A stretch of DNA of 46,234 nt, taken from contig CAMBFS010000007.1 in NCBI GenBank assembly GCA_945865755.1, forward strand, positions 1 to 46,234. The letters run 5' to 3'. This DNA comes from Klebsiella pneumoniae. GTDB lineage: Bacteria; Desulfobacterota; Binatia; Bin18. Every line of letters starts with the position of its first letter. Position 1 is the stretch's first letter. The position numbers were made by a program, and so were the translations under genes. A model generated the notes under the pieces. That model did no database searches. It worked only from the letters and a program-made list of their open reading frames with translations, and was not told the DNA's origin. Positions 31,223 to 40,761 of this stretch are shown here, piece after piece.

Positions 31223-33289
31223 TTACGCACTCTCTTTCTTCCGTCCCAACGCCTCATCCACCATGTGTTCCGGCACGCGCGCGTAGTGATCGAATTCCAT
31301 GGTGTAAGTCGCGCGCCCTTGCGTGAGCGACCGCGTCGCCGTGGCATAGCCGAACATCGTCGCCAGCGGGACATGCGACAGAATCGTGCGAATGCCCGTG
31401 CCCCGTTCTCCCAGCTCCGTCACTTTGCCGCGCCGTGATTGCAGGTCGCCCATGATCGTCCCCATGTATTCTTCCGGGACCACCACTTCGACTTTCATCA
31501 CCGGTTCGAGCAAGACCGGTTTGGCTTTGCGGATCGCTTCCTTGAAGCCAATTGACCCGGCTAGCATGAACGACATTTCCGAGGAATCGACCTCGTGATA
31601 GCTGCCGTCGTACAGGCTCACCGAAATGTCGATCACCGGGTACCCGTAGGTCACCCCAGTCGTGGCCGCTTCGCGAATGCCTTTTTCAATCGGTTGAATG
31701 TATTCGCGTGGAATTGACCCGCCTTTAATGTCGTTAGAGAACACGATCCCCAGGTTTTGGTTGGGTTCGATCTTTAAGTACACGTGACCAAACTGCCCAC
31801 GTCCACCCGACTGGCGGATGTATTTGCCTTCGGCCTCGGCGGGCCGGGAAATCGTTTCGCGGTACGCGACCTGCGGCGCTCCGGTATTCACCGCGACTTT
31901 GAACTCGCGCACCAGACGGTCGATGATGATCTCTAAGTGCAATTCGCCCATGCCGGAGATCAGCGTTTGACCCGTCTCTTCGTTCGAGTTGATCACCAAG
32001 GTCGGGTCTTCCGACGAAAGGCGTTGCAGGGCCAACCCCAGCTTTTCCGAATCAGTCTTGGTCTTCGGCTCAATGGCGAGGGAGATCACGGGCTGCTTGA
32101 AGGTGATCGGCTCCAATACCACGGGCTTGTCACGATCGGTGATGGTATCGCCAGTCGTGAAATTCTTGAGGCCCACCGCCGCGACAATATCGCCGGAGAT
32201 CGCCATGTCGATGTCTTCTTTTTTGTTGGCGTGCATGCGGACTAGACGCCCCACCCGTTCGGTCTGCCGGGTGCGCGGGTTATACGCCATGTCGCCGGTG
32301 CGCAAGCCGCCACTGTACACGCGAATGAAGGTCAGTTGCCCGGAGTAGGTGTCGTGCATGGTCTTAAAGGCGAGCGCCGCGCGAATCGGGTCGCCCACTT
32401 GCCAGGTCTTTTCCTCACCATCGGGAATCGACCCGGTGATCGGTTTTTCCGGAGAGGGGAGGTAGTCCGTGATCGCATCCAGCAGCGGTTGCACGCCTTT
32501 GTTGCGCAACGCCGTGCCACACACGACGGGAAATAACGCGATGTCTTTCGTCTTCTTGCGAATCGCGGCGATGATTTCGTCTTGCGTCAGGGATTCGCCA
32601 GCGAGGTATTTTTCCAGTAACGCGTCATCGGCGTCCGCGACCGATTCCAGGAGCTGTTCGCGATAGTGCGCCACGTCCTCCACCATGTCGGCGGGAATCT
32701 CTTCTTCATGGAACCGCGCGCCCAGGGTGTCTTCTTCCCATACCAACGCTTTTTGACGAATCAGGTCCACGACTCCCAGGAAGCCATCTTCTTTGCCGAT
32801 GGGCAGTTGCGTGAGCAGCGGTTTGGCACCGAGGCGGTTGGTGATTTGCTTGACGACGTTGTGGAAGTCCGCGCCCACGCGGTCGAGTTTGTTAATGAAG
32901 ACGATGCGCGGCACGCGATACTTGTCGGCTTGCCGCCACACGGTCTCGGACTGGGGCTCGACCCCACCGACGCCGCAGAACACCACCACCGCGCCGTCCA
33001 ACACGCGCAGGCTGCGTTCCACCTCGGTGGTGAAATCCACGTGGCCGGGTGTATCAATGATGTTGATCTGAAAATTGTTCCACAGGCAGGTGATCGCGGC
33101 GGCGGTGATCGTGATGCCGCGCTCCCGTTCCTGGGGCATCCAGTCGGTGACGGCGGTGCCGTCGTGGACCTCGCCGATCTTATGGGACATGCCGGTGTAG
33201 TAGAGAACCCGTTCGCTGACGGTGGTTTTGCCGCTGTCAACGTGGGCGATGATACCAATGTTCCGAATACGCTCTAAAGGTGTAGACAT
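31223..33289 (-). CDS. fusA: Elongation factor G
   Basis: A 688-residue EF-G. Domains I-V are complete: G1 AHVDSGKTT (about 17-25), the switch [12 protein letters not shown]3 DTPGHVDF, G4 NKLD, and the C-terminal GGxP-like GGSIPREY and [22 protein letters not shown] moves tRNA and mRNA in translation. Compared with the usual A-H-I-D-A-G-K-T-T, the P-loop has Ser for Ala, as in mitochondrial EF-G1 and some duplicated bacterial forms, but the later [12 protein letters not shown] looks canonical. GGAGAGG lies five bases before the ATG. It is not next to ribosomal-protein genes, so it may be the second EF-G of the genome. Confidence 0.95.
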   Translation of the reverse strand: MSTPLERIRNIGIIAHVDSGKTTVSERVLYYTGMSHKIGEVHDGTAVTDWMPQERERGITITAAAITCLWNNFQINIIDTPGHVDFTTEVERSLRVLDGAVVVFCGVGGVEPQSETVWRQADKYRVPRIVFINKLDRVGADFHNVVKQITNRLGAKPLLTQLPIGKEDGFLGVVDLIRQKALVWEEDTLGARFHEEEIPADMVEDVAHYREQLLESVADADDALLEKYLAGESLTQDEIIAAIRKKTKDIALFPVVCGTALRNKGVQPLLDAITDYLPSPEKPITGSIPDGEEKTWQVGDPIRAALAFKTMHDTYSGQLTFIRVYSGGLRTGDMAYNPRTRQTERVGRLVRMHANKKEDIDMAISGDIVAAVGLKNFTTGDTITDRDKPVVLEPITFKQPVISLAIEPKTKTDSEKLGLALQRLSSEDPTLVINSNEETGQTLISGMGELHLEIIIDRLVREFKVAVNTGAPQVAYRETISRPAEAEGKYIRQSGGRGQFGHVYLKIEPNQNLGIVFSNDIKGGSIPREYIQPIEKGIREAATTGVTYGYPVIDISVSLYDGSYHEVDSSEMSFMLAGSIGFKEAIRKAKPVLLEPVMKVEVVVPEEYMGTIMGDLQSRRGKVTELGERGTGIRTILSHVPLATMFGYATATRSLTQGRATYTMEFDHYARVPEHMVDEALGRKKESA

Positions 33290-33428
33290 CTGCCTCTCCG
33301 TTCGTCCACTTGACGGGACGTACTACAATCATCTGGTCGTCTTAAAATGGTGAAAAACGAACTGCTCAGGATATGAGCGGAGATGAGTATTAGAATGTGC
33401 CGTTGCGCTGGGGGAATTTCACCGCGCT

Positions 33429-33457
33429 ACCCTACAGTAAAATCGCGCGCTGTCCAA
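33429..33457 (-). promoter_or_regulatory. Possible promoter of fusA
   Basis: On the minus strand TTGGAC at 33452-33457, a 17-bp spacer, then TAGGGT at 33429-33434. It is a weak match and the best I see in the fusA upstream region. Confidence 0.25.
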
Positions 33458-33496
33458 GAGGGGACCGCGCGCACGGTGTGAGGAGCAGGCAACTCC

Positions 33497-33525
33497 TTGC
33501 TTGGCTAGCCGATTTTCTTTATACA
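33497..33525 (+). promoter_or_regulatory. Candidate promoter of the glycosyltransferase operon
   Basis: TTGCTT at 33497-33502, a 17-bp spacer and TATACA at 33520-33525, about 110 bp before the first gene. The 345-bp intergenic stretch 33290-33634 otherwise shows nothing recognisable. Confidence 0.4.
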
Positions 33526-33634
33526 CGATGGGGCGAATGAATGATGGATGTCTCTCAAGTTCCTCTCGTGAGGATGCGTTTTTTCCCTCTCTGACAGACC
33601 CCGCCGGTCAACTAACAAGAAGCTGATTACCTAT

Positions 33635-36226
33635 ATGTCTGAAGTGATCTCATCGCATAGCCAAGAAGTGGTGCGGCCAGAGTTGGTCACACCAACACAT
33701 CCCCAAACCCGGATCGTCACCAAAGGAAAGTTTTTCTTCGCCGGCGAAGAGAAATTCTTCGTCAAAGGCGTGACGTATGGTCCATTTAAGCCCGGCTCGC
33801 ATGGCGCCCCATTTCCTGAACAGGATGTGATCCTGCGCGACTTTGCCCTCATGCGCGAGGTTGGCGCCAATACCTTCCGCACCTTCACCGTGCCGCCACG
33901 CTGGCTGCTGGACATGGCCGGTGAAGCGGGCCTGCGAGTGATCGTGGGCATTCCCTGGGCTGAACATGTCGCGTTTCTTGATTCGCCGCAGTTGATCCGC
34001 GACATTCATCGCACCATCGCCAATGGCGCCACCGCCTGTCGCGACCATCCCGCCGTGCTCGCGTGTCTCGTCGGCAACGAGATTCCCCCGGATATGGCCC
34101 GCTGGCATGGCCCGGACCGCGTGCGCAATTTTCTCGCGAAACTGGTCGCCACCGTCAAAAACGTCGATCCTCAACGGTTGGTCAGCTACGCCAACTTCCC
34201 CTCGACCGAATATCTCGATTTCGACGATCTCGATTTTGTCTCGTTCAATGTCTATCTCCACCGCGAAGCCTCGTTCCGTAGCTATCTTTCGCATCTCCAC
34301 AACTTGGCCGTGGACAAGCCGCTCATCCTGACCGAGTTCGGCATGGACTCCATTCGGGAAGGCGCGGAGGCGCAAGGCGAGACCCTCGGTTGGCAGGTGC
34401 GCGCCGGGTTTGAGATGGGACTCGCGGGCACGGTGATCTTCGCGTGGACCGATGATTGGTACGCCCTGCCGCTGTCGGGCGAGGGTGGGTTTCAGGTCGA
34501 TGACTGGGCGTTTGGCCTGGTGGACCGCGAGCGCAACAAGAAGCCCTCGTTTTATACCGTGCAGCAGTCCTACAACGCGCCGCTGCCACCCGCGCTGACG
34601 GAACATCCCAAAGTGTCGGTGGTCGTGTGTGCCTACAACGCCGAGCGCACCATGCTCGCCTGCTTGGCGTCGCTCGAAAAGCTCAACTATCCCAACTATG
34701 AGGTGGTGATCGTCAACGACGGTTCGACCGACCGCACCCGCGAGATTAGCGAGCGCTTCGGCAAGTTCCGCCTGATTAACCAAGAGAACAAAGGCCTCAG
34801 CGCCGCGCGCAACGTGGGCATCGCCGCCGCTGAAGGAGAGATTGTCGCCTTCACTGATTCCGACTGCGTGGCCGACCCCGATTGGCTGCACTATCTGATA
34901 ACGACCTTTACACGTTCTGGCCGCGCCGCCGTGGGTGGGCCGAACTTCCCCCCCCCTGAGGATACGCTGGTGCCGTCGGCGGTCGCGGTGTCGCCCGGTG
35001 GCCCCACCCATGTGCTGATGAGCGATGACGTGGCCGAGCATATCCCCGGCTGCAACATGGCGTTCAAGAAAACCGCGTTGGCGGAGATCAATGGGTTTGA
35101 CCCGGTCTTCCGCGCGGCGGGTGATGATGTGGACCTGTGCTGGCGATTGCAGAACCAGGGGTATCAAATCGGCTTTAGCCCCGCCGCCGTGGTGTGGCAT
35201 TTCCGCCGCAACACCGTCCAAGCCTACCTCAATCAACAGCGCGGCTACGGCAAGGCCGAGGCCCAGCTCTACTTCAAGCATCCCTACCGCTTCAACTTAC
35301 TTGGCCAATCGCGCTGGCTGGGGCGCATTTACGGCGACCTCTCGTCGTTCTTTCTCTCGCGCCGCCCAGTGATCTATTCCGGCACCTTTGGCCGGGGGTT
35401 GTTCCAGACGATGTATGAGCCCCCCTCGTCATTGCTCGCCTTTCTGCCGATGACGCTGGAGTGGAACCTGGTGGCGATCACGCTGTTCCTCACCGCCTTT
35501 ATCCTGGGCGGGACCATGTGGTTGGGGGTGATTCCCTTGCTCATCTCCGTCGGCTGGTGTGTGGCCAGCGCGGTGCGCGCCCGCATTGACCAACGCTTTG
35601 GCAATTGGCGACCGCGGATGCTGGTTGCCGCCCTCGCGTATCTGGGGCCGTTTTACCGTGGCATTGAGCGGTATCGCTGGCGTATCCGCGGGCTGACCGA
35701 TGTCGAACCCATCCAATTTGATGAAGCCGGGCAGGAGCCGGAGATCTCGTGGCGGCAACGCTCCTTACGGGTGGCCTATTGGAGCGAACACGGCTTGGAA
35801 AAAGAAAACGTGCTGCATGCGTTGATGGAGTTCCTGCTGCCGCGTAAATACTTGATCGCCATCGACCAAGGGTGGAGCAATTGGGACCTGGAAATCTCGC
35901 GCGGCCTGTGGTCCATCGCTCAAGTCCGCGTCGGGACCGAAAATCACGGCGAGCAGAAGCGGTTGTTACGGGTCCATTGTGGGGTGCGCCTGTCACTGCC
36001 GGCGAAAATCGTGTTGCTCGGCTACCTCATCCTGGGGGCCCTCGGTGCGGTAGTGGGAGTGGGAGTGGGGGCGGTGGTGACGGCGGCGGCCATTATTGGC
36101 TTCATCAACTTGTGGGTGATCGTGAAGCAAAACTTCCGACTTGGTCGTGTCATGTATCACGCCATCGAAATCGCCGCTGAGCGAATTCGGCTGACCCCCG
36201 TGCAACCGGCCCGTGGAAAATCCTAA
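33635..36226 (+). CDS. Glycoside hydrolase / family-2 glycosyltransferase fusion with membrane segments
   Basis: 863 residues in three parts. Residues about 25-320 form a glycosidase TIM barrel, with likely acid/base E149 (LVGNEIPP) and nucleophile E234 (LTEFGMDS). From about 325 a GT-A family-2 domain follows (VSVVVCAYNAE, NDGSTDRTRE, DSDC near 407, GCNMAFKK and GDDVDLCWRL). Hydrophobic segments at about 608-645 and 790-830 place it in the inner membrane. It starts a plus-strand operon and is followed after 4 bp by an ABC exporter. One protein thus has parts to build and to trim a saccharide. The sugar is unknown. Confidence 0.85.
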   Translation: MSEVISSHSQEVVRPELVTPTHPQTRIVTKGKFFFAGEEKFFVKGVTYGPFKPGSHGAPFPEQDVILRDFALMREVGANTFRTFTVPPRWLLDMAGEAGLRVIVGIPWAEHVAFLDSPQLIRDIHRTIANGATACRDHPAVLACLVGNEIPPDMARWHGPDRVRNFLAKLVATVKNVDPQRLVSYANFPSTEYLDFDDLDFVSFNVYLHREASFRSYLSHLHNLAVDKPLILTEFGMDSIREGAEAQGETLGWQVRAGFEMGLAGTVIFAWTDDWYALPLSGEGGFQVDDWAFGLVDRERNKKPSFYTVQQSYNAPLPPALTEHPKVSVVVCAYNAERTMLACLASLEKLNYPNYEVVIVNDGSTDRTREISERFGKFRLINQENKGLSAARNVGIAAAEGEIVAFTDSDCVADPDWLHYLITTFTRSGRAAVGGPNFPPPEDTLVPSAVAVSPGGPTHVLMSDDVAEHIPGCNMAFKKTALAEINGFDPVFRAAGDDVDLCWRLQNQGYQIGFSPAAVVWHFRRNTVQAYLNQQRGYGKAEAQLYFKHPYRFNLLGQSRWLGRIYGDLSSFFLSRRPVIYSGTFGRGLFQTMYEPPSSLLAFLPMTLEWNLVAITLFLTAFILGGTMWLGVIPLLISVGWCVASAVRARIDQRFGNWRPRMLVAALAYLGPFYRGIERYRWRIRGLTDVEPIQFDEAGQEPEISWRQRSLRVAYWSEHGLEKENVLHALMEFLLPRKYLIAIDQGWSNWDLEISRGLWSIAQVRVGTENHGEQKRLLRVHCGVRLSLPAKIVLLGYLILGALGAVVGVGVGAVVTAAAIIGFINLWVIVKQNFRLGRVMYHAIEIAAERIRLTPVQPARGKS

Positions 36227-36230
36227 CGGT

Positions 36231-38021
36231 ATGGCCACGCCCTCTCTGCGTCGGCAGATTTTCGCGCTGCTGCACCCCTATCGCGGGCTCTTCCTCTTCG
36301 CGCTGCTCCAAGTCGGGCTCATCGCCGCGGCGGAACTGCTCAAACCCTGGCCGCTCAAAGTCATCATCGACAATGTCCTGGGCTCCAAACCCCTGGACTG
36401 GTCGGTGGTGGCGGGCTGGTCACGCGAGACGTTGCTGCTGGCCACCTGTCTGAGCCTGGTCGCCATCTACCTGGTGCTCGGCGCGCTCACCCTCGTCAAT
36501 AACTACACGACCATCCGTATTGGTCAGAGCATGGTCAACGACCTACGGGCCGCGCTCTACAATCATCTGCAACGCTTGTCGCTGGCGTTCCACAACCGGC
36601 GGGAGACCGGCGACCTCCTGTACCGGGTGACGGCGGACACCTATTCGATTCAGACGCTGGCGATGAATGGCATTTTCTCCATTCTTACGGCGCTGGTTCT
36701 CTTGATGGGGATGGCGGTGGTGATGTTCCAGATTGACTGGCTGCTGACCCTCATCGCCCTGGGGGTGTGTCCGCTACTGTTTCTGACTATCTCGATGATG
36801 AGTGCCCATATCAACCGCGCGGCCACGCTAGCGCACGAGCGGGAGAGCGCGATCTACTCGTTGGTGCAACAGGGGATGTCGGCCATCCGGGTGATTCAGG
36901 CGTTCACCAAAGAGGAAGAAGAACACCGGCGTTTCGTGGCCGCCAGCCAGGAGAGTTTGTCGGCCAGTTTGCGGCTCTACAATTTACAGTCGCTCTATGC
37001 CGGGGCGGTCAATGCGGTGATCGCGCTCGGCACGGCATTGGTGGTGTGGGTCGGCGCGCGCCATGCCATGGCCGGGGACCTGAGTGTCGGCGACCTCGTG
37101 GTGTTTACCGCCTACCTGGCGTCGTTGTACGGCCCCATCAATACCATTAGCCAGACGTTGGGACAGATTGAAGGCGGCAAGGCGGGGTTCCGTCGGGTGC
37201 AGGAAATCCTCGCGGTGGAGCGCGATTTAGTGGACGGCACCCGGGTCCTTGCGGAGAAGAGTGTGCGCGGCGAGGTGGTCTTCGAGAATGTCTCCTTTGG
37301 CTATGTGCCGGACCAGCCGGTGTTGCGCGGGATGAATCTGCATGTGCAGCCGGGCCAGACCGTGGCGGTGGTCGGACCGAGCGGAGCGGGGAAATCGACA
37401 CTGATTAGTCTATTGCCACGCTTTTACGATCCGCAGCAGGGGCGGGTGTTACTGGATGGCATGGATGTCCGGGAGTTGACCTTGGTGTCATTGCGACAAC
37501 AGATCGGGATGGTGCTGCAGCCGCCGCTGATCTTTCCGATCACCATTCGTGAGAACATCGCGTACGGCAGACCGGGGGCCTCGTTCGCCGAGGTCGAGCG
37601 GGCCGCGCAGCTCGCGCGCATTCACGAGAAAATCATGCGCCTGCCTCATGGGTACGATGCGGTGATCGGGGCGCAGGGCACCACACTGTCGGAGGGGGAG
37701 CGGCAGCGGATGACGATTGCCCGCGCGATTCTGCGCGATGCGCCGCTGCTGATTCTGGATGAGCCGACTTCATCGGTTGACGCGGAAACGGAAGCGCTCA
37801 TCATGCAGGGGTTCGAGGAACTGATGGTGGGGCGGACAACGTTCATCATCGCGCACCGGCTCTCGACCATTCGCAAGGCGGATGTGATTCTGGTGGTGCG
37901 GGGTGGGCAGATTGTGGAGCAGGGGTCGTTCACCGAACTGATGCGCCAACAGGGGGCGTTTTCGGCGTTGTATCAGACGCAGTTTAGTGATGTACCAGAA
38001 CAGCAGAGCGCGGTGGTGTAA
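36231..38021 (+). CDS. ABC exporter (fused membrane and ATPase domains)
   Basis: About 596 residues, an MsbA-like half-transporter. The N-terminal 330 residues have six membrane helices. The ATPase shows Walker A GPSGAGKST (about 381), Q-loop, signature LSEGERQRM (about 486), Walker B LLILDEPTSSVD (about 505) and switch AHRLST (about 541). It should work as a homodimer exporting a lipid or saccharide. The ATG at 36231 is preferred; a GTG at 36213 overlaps the previous gene. It lies between the glycosyltransferase fusion and another glycosyltransferase, so its cargo is probably their product. Confidence 0.9.
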   Translation: MATPSLRRQIFALLHPYRGLFLFALLQVGLIAAAELLKPWPLKVIIDNVLGSKPLDWSVVAGWSRETLLLATCLSLVAIYLVLGALTLVNNYTTIRIGQSMVNDLRAALYNHLQRLSLAFHNRRETGDLLYRVTADTYSIQTLAMNGIFSILTALVLLMGMAVVMFQIDWLLTLIALGVCPLLFLTISMMSAHINRAATLAHERESAIYSLVQQGMSAIRVIQAFTKEEEEHRRFVAASQESLSASLRLYNLQSLYAGAVNAVIALGTALVVWVGARHAMAGDLSVGDLVVFTAYLASLYGPINTISQTLGQIEGGKAGFRRVQEILAVERDLVDGTRVLAEKSVRGEVVFENVSFGYVPDQPVLRGMNLHVQPGQTVAVVGPSGAGKSTLISLLPRFYDPQQGRVLLDGMDVRELTLVSLRQQIGMVLQPPLIFPITIRENIAYGRPGASFAEVERAAQLARIHEKIMRLPHGYDAVIGAQGTTLSEGERQRMTIARAILRDAPLLILDEPTSSVDAETEALIMQGFEELMVGRTTFIIAHRLSTIRKADVILVVRGGQIVEQGSFTELMRQQGAFSALYQTQFSDVPEQQSAVV

Positions 38022-38063
38022 TGTGGACGATGTCGTGGTGGAACCCGGCCCCGTGCTTCCACC

Positions 38064-38166
38064 CGCCGGGGACTGAACTCCCCGGCTACCCTCATCGCCT
38101 CGCTCCGCGAGGCCGGATATGCCGCAGAGCGGCATTTGAGGGTAGCCGGGGGTTTCAACCCCCGGT
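38064..38166. repeat. Four-hairpin nested palindrome element
   Basis: Outer arms GCTACCCTCA and TGAGGGTAGC enclose GCCTCG/CGAGGC and ATGCCGC/GCGGCAT. CCGGGGA/TCCCCGG and CCGGGGG/CCCCCGG flank them outside. Drawn as RNA it makes a multi-branch structure between the ABC exporter and the next gene. Confidence 0.65.
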
Positions 38167-38189
38167 TTGCTTAAATTGAGGAACCTTTT

Positions 38190-39356
38190 ATGCGCATTAT
38201 CGTCTCCGGCATGATCGGCACCTACCCCCTCGGTGGGGTGGCCTGGGATTATTTACAATTCGTCTCCGGCTTCGTCGCCCTGGGGCACGAAGTCACCTAC
38301 GTTGAAGACACCGGCTTGTGGGTCTACGACCCTCAGTCGCAGACCTTCACCGATGACAGCACCGCCAACGCCCGCTACTTGCAGCAGGTGTTGGCCACCG
38401 TGCCGGGCATGGCCTCGTCGTTCGCCTTTCGTGATCCGCGCGGGGTGCTGCATGGCCTGTCGGAAGAGGAGCTGCGCCACCGCTGCCGCGAAGCGGACCT
38501 CCTGCTCAATGTGTCTGGTGTCCTGTGGCCGCGCGACGTGTACCGCGAGGCGAAGGTCATGGCCTACTACGACAGCGACCCACTCTATACCCAAGCGGGG
38601 GTGATGGCGGTCAAGGAAGGGCAGGGGACCGAGCATCATCAACGCACCGTGCCGTGGTTCTGGAAGCATGACGTGTTTTTCACCATGGCCGAGAATATCC
38701 ATGACCCCTCCTGCCTCATTCCGAACTGTGGGGTGGATTGGAAAACCACTCGCCAGCCGATCACGCTGCCGGACTGGCCGTTTACCTACGACGAACAGGC
38801 GCGGGACTTCACGACGATCATGTCGTGGAAAACCAACCCCACGTTGCCGGTGGTGGGGGGGCGGGTGTACGGGGGGAAGGATGTTGAGTTTCTCCGCTTC
38901 AAGGAACTCCCGCAGTTGGCATCCGCCCCGCTTGAAGTCGCGCTGTCCGGTCCCGCGCCGCGTGAAGAGCTAACGCGGGCAGGCTGGATTCTGGTCGATG
39001 CGGCGGAACGCTCCTCAACGATGGCCCGCTACCGCGACTACATCGGCACCTCGCGGGGGGAGTGGAGTATCGCTAAGGAAGCGTATGCCGCCACCCAGAG
39101 TGGCTGGTTTAGTTGTCGCAGTGCTTGCTATTTAGCAATGGGGAAACCGATTGTTGTCGAAGAGACCGGTATCTCACGTCACTACCGGACCGGCGAAGGG
39201 ATTTGGACCTTCCGGACTATTGAGGAAGCGGCGGCGGCCATCGCGTCCATTAACGCGAACTACCGCCAACAATGCGAGGCGGCGCGGGCGATGGCTGAGC
39301 AGTATTTTCGCGCGGAGACCGTGCTTGAGCAGCTCTTGCGCGATGCCGGGTTCTAA
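38190..39356 (+). CDS. GT-B-fold glycosyltransferase
   Basis: A 388-residue cytosolic protein. It opens MRIIVSGMIGTYPLGGVAWDYLQFV, with a Rossmann-like first half, and ends with CYLAMGKPIVVEETGISRHY (about 315-333), the usual donor-binding part of GT-B enzymes. GAGGAA lies nine bases before the ATG. It is third in a series with the GH-GT2 fusion and the ABC exporter, although the palindrome element in the 168-bp gap may stop or tune transcription. The sugar is unknown. Confidence 0.78.
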   Translation: MRIIVSGMIGTYPLGGVAWDYLQFVSGFVALGHEVTYVEDTGLWVYDPQSQTFTDDSTANARYLQQVLATVPGMASSFAFRDPRGVLHGLSEEELRHRCREADLLLNVSGVLWPRDVYREAKVMAYYDSDPLYTQAGVMAVKEGQGTEHHQRTVPWFWKHDVFFTMAENIHDPSCLIPNCGVDWKTTRQPITLPDWPFTYDEQARDFTTIMSWKTNPTLPVVGGRVYGGKDVEFLRFKELPQLASAPLEVALSGPAPREELTRAGWILVDAAERSSTMARYRDYIGTSRGEWSIAKEAYAATQSGWFSCRSACYLAMGKPIVVEETGISRHYRTGEGIWTFRTIEEAAAAIASINANYRQQCEAARAMAEQYFRAETVLEQLLRDAGF

Positions 39357-39435
39357 GGGGCTCCCCCCTGGGCGCGCGGGCGTCTCGCCTGCCAGAGAAT
39401 CCCGGCTCTTGTTGTGGTGTGGCTATCCAGTACTC

Positions 39436-39562
39436 ACCGTGCGTTTGCCCGGCGACAGGAGGGCTCCCAGCACCAGCACCTGGGCATGGACCAGACCCGG
39501 TCGGAGAAGAGTTGCGCAAAGGGGGCGAATACCAGTATCGTCTCGAGTGGCAGCGAGGGCAT
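39436..39562 (-). mobile_element. Fragment of an IS transposase N-terminus
   Basis: From an ATG at 39562 the minus strand reads MPSLPLETILVFAPFAQLF. After one frame change it reads HAQVLVLGALLSPGKRTV, the typical opening of a DDE-type transposase. Nothing of the catalytic part remains. The rest of 39357-39705 shows no gene I can support. Confidence 0.45.
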
Positions 39563-39705
39563 TGGACACCTCCACAGAAAGAGTTTGCCGTCAGACAGCC
39601 CCTCTATCCTAAAGGAAGTCTCGCCCTCCTGCTATCCAAAAATGGCCAAAGTCGAGCGTCATACACCACGCCGAAAAGAGAGAAGCCGATTCAGCGTTGT
39701 CGAAC

Positions 39706-40250
39706 TTACCGTCGCGAGAGTTGCCTGGTGTGCTCAATGAGCGCGAGCAAAGGCGCGGGGTTGGAGGGTGAGGATGCCTCGCGGAGGTCCTCTTCACCAC
39801 CCCCGCCGACTGCTTCGCGTCCTTTGACATCGCCCACATCGTCGCAGCCGTGATACAGCACTCCCAGCAGATGGCCGAAGCGCCGCAACGCCTCATTGTG
39901 AGTGCCCAGACACGCGCAGACCTCAAACATCGACCCGGTATCTTTTCCCGCGATCTTGCGCCAGTCCTCGACGCCTAACGGCTGTCGCCGCAAGCGCCAT
40001 TGCCGACACTCGGCCGCGCCCAAGCGCTTTAGCAATTCGGACAGCAAGGTGATGTTGAAGGGATCATTGACGACGGTTTGATAGCCATCGGCGACGATGT
40101 AGCCGGATACCATGAGCGCCGGGAGGAGACCAAATTGGCAATGTAACGTGGCCTTATCCCGTCGCTGGCTCGATTCATCAAGAATGTCGTCTTAATGATG
40201 AGCGATACATTATGGAACATCTCCACGCGTCCTCCCCTCGTATTCGTAGT
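39706..40250 (-). pseudogene. Polyprenyl diphosphate synthase, multiply frameshifted
   Basis: Read on the minus strand, FHNVSLII is followed, one frame over, by DDILDESSQRRDKATLHCQFG, the first Asp-rich motif of trans-prenyl synthases. Further on, in that frame, come VSGYIVADGYQTVVNDPFN and the second motif region GVLYHGCDDVGDV. Two extra bases (AA) before GACGAC near 40190 break the first part. A single G lost near 39776 spoils the end (where EGILTL is expected). The N-terminal quarter is absent. Intact enzymes make linear isoprenoid chains. It is a decayed gene, probably once in an operon with the FAD gene upstream. Confidence 0.7.
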
Positions 40251-40274
40251 TAGACGCTCAGCCGCTTGTGGTGG

Positions 40275-40728
40275 TTATGGCTTGACCTGCCAGCGGCGCG
40301 GAACGGGTTCTCTGGGGACTTCTTGGTACGGAGCCTCTATTGTCCTCTCAATTTTTCCGAGTTCGGCCAGAAACCGACGCGATTCGTGCCCCGGTAACTC
40401 CGCCATCTCACGAAAATACGTTCTGAGAATATCAATGAGGATTCCTAGCGCTTCCCCACGGCGGGTGAGGTCCGCGGTCAGATCTGGGACCGTGCGTAGC
40501 ATCTCAAGGAGATGGATAGCAAAAACCCCGGTCCCGCGCCGCCAAAAACGCACGCTGCTTTTCGTCCAGAGGAGAGACGCTTGCAGCAGGAACTCCACGA
40601 TCTCGCCAACCTGAACGGTAGGGGGCTGGTCCTCATTTATCGGCGTCCGTCGTTGTCTCGGTATCCGACCGCCAGCGCTCGAGTGTCGAAAGCAGAGCTT
40701 GGAGTTTCGCGTTGAAATCATTGGCCAT
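40275..40728 (-). pseudogene. Hypothetical helical protein with a frameshift
   Basis: The ATG at 40728 opens MANDFNAKLQALLSTLERWRSD and stops after 31 codons. Another frame goes on (QVGEIVEFLLQASLLWTKSS) to a stop at 40275. A single frameshift near 40640 would join them to a roughly 150-residue helical, charged protein. I do not recognise its family. It lies between the FAD gene and the prenyl synthase remnants and was probably their partner. Confidence 0.5.
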
Positions 40729-40761
40729 AGCGGGTCTCTCTAAAGTGCCGTGCCCCGCACG

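Noticed and set aside
33650..35281. 543-codon antisense open frame over the glycosyltransferase fusion
   Set aside because: It is opposite a gene with clear catalytic motifs and has no domain of its own. Long antisense frames are common in GC-rich DNA.
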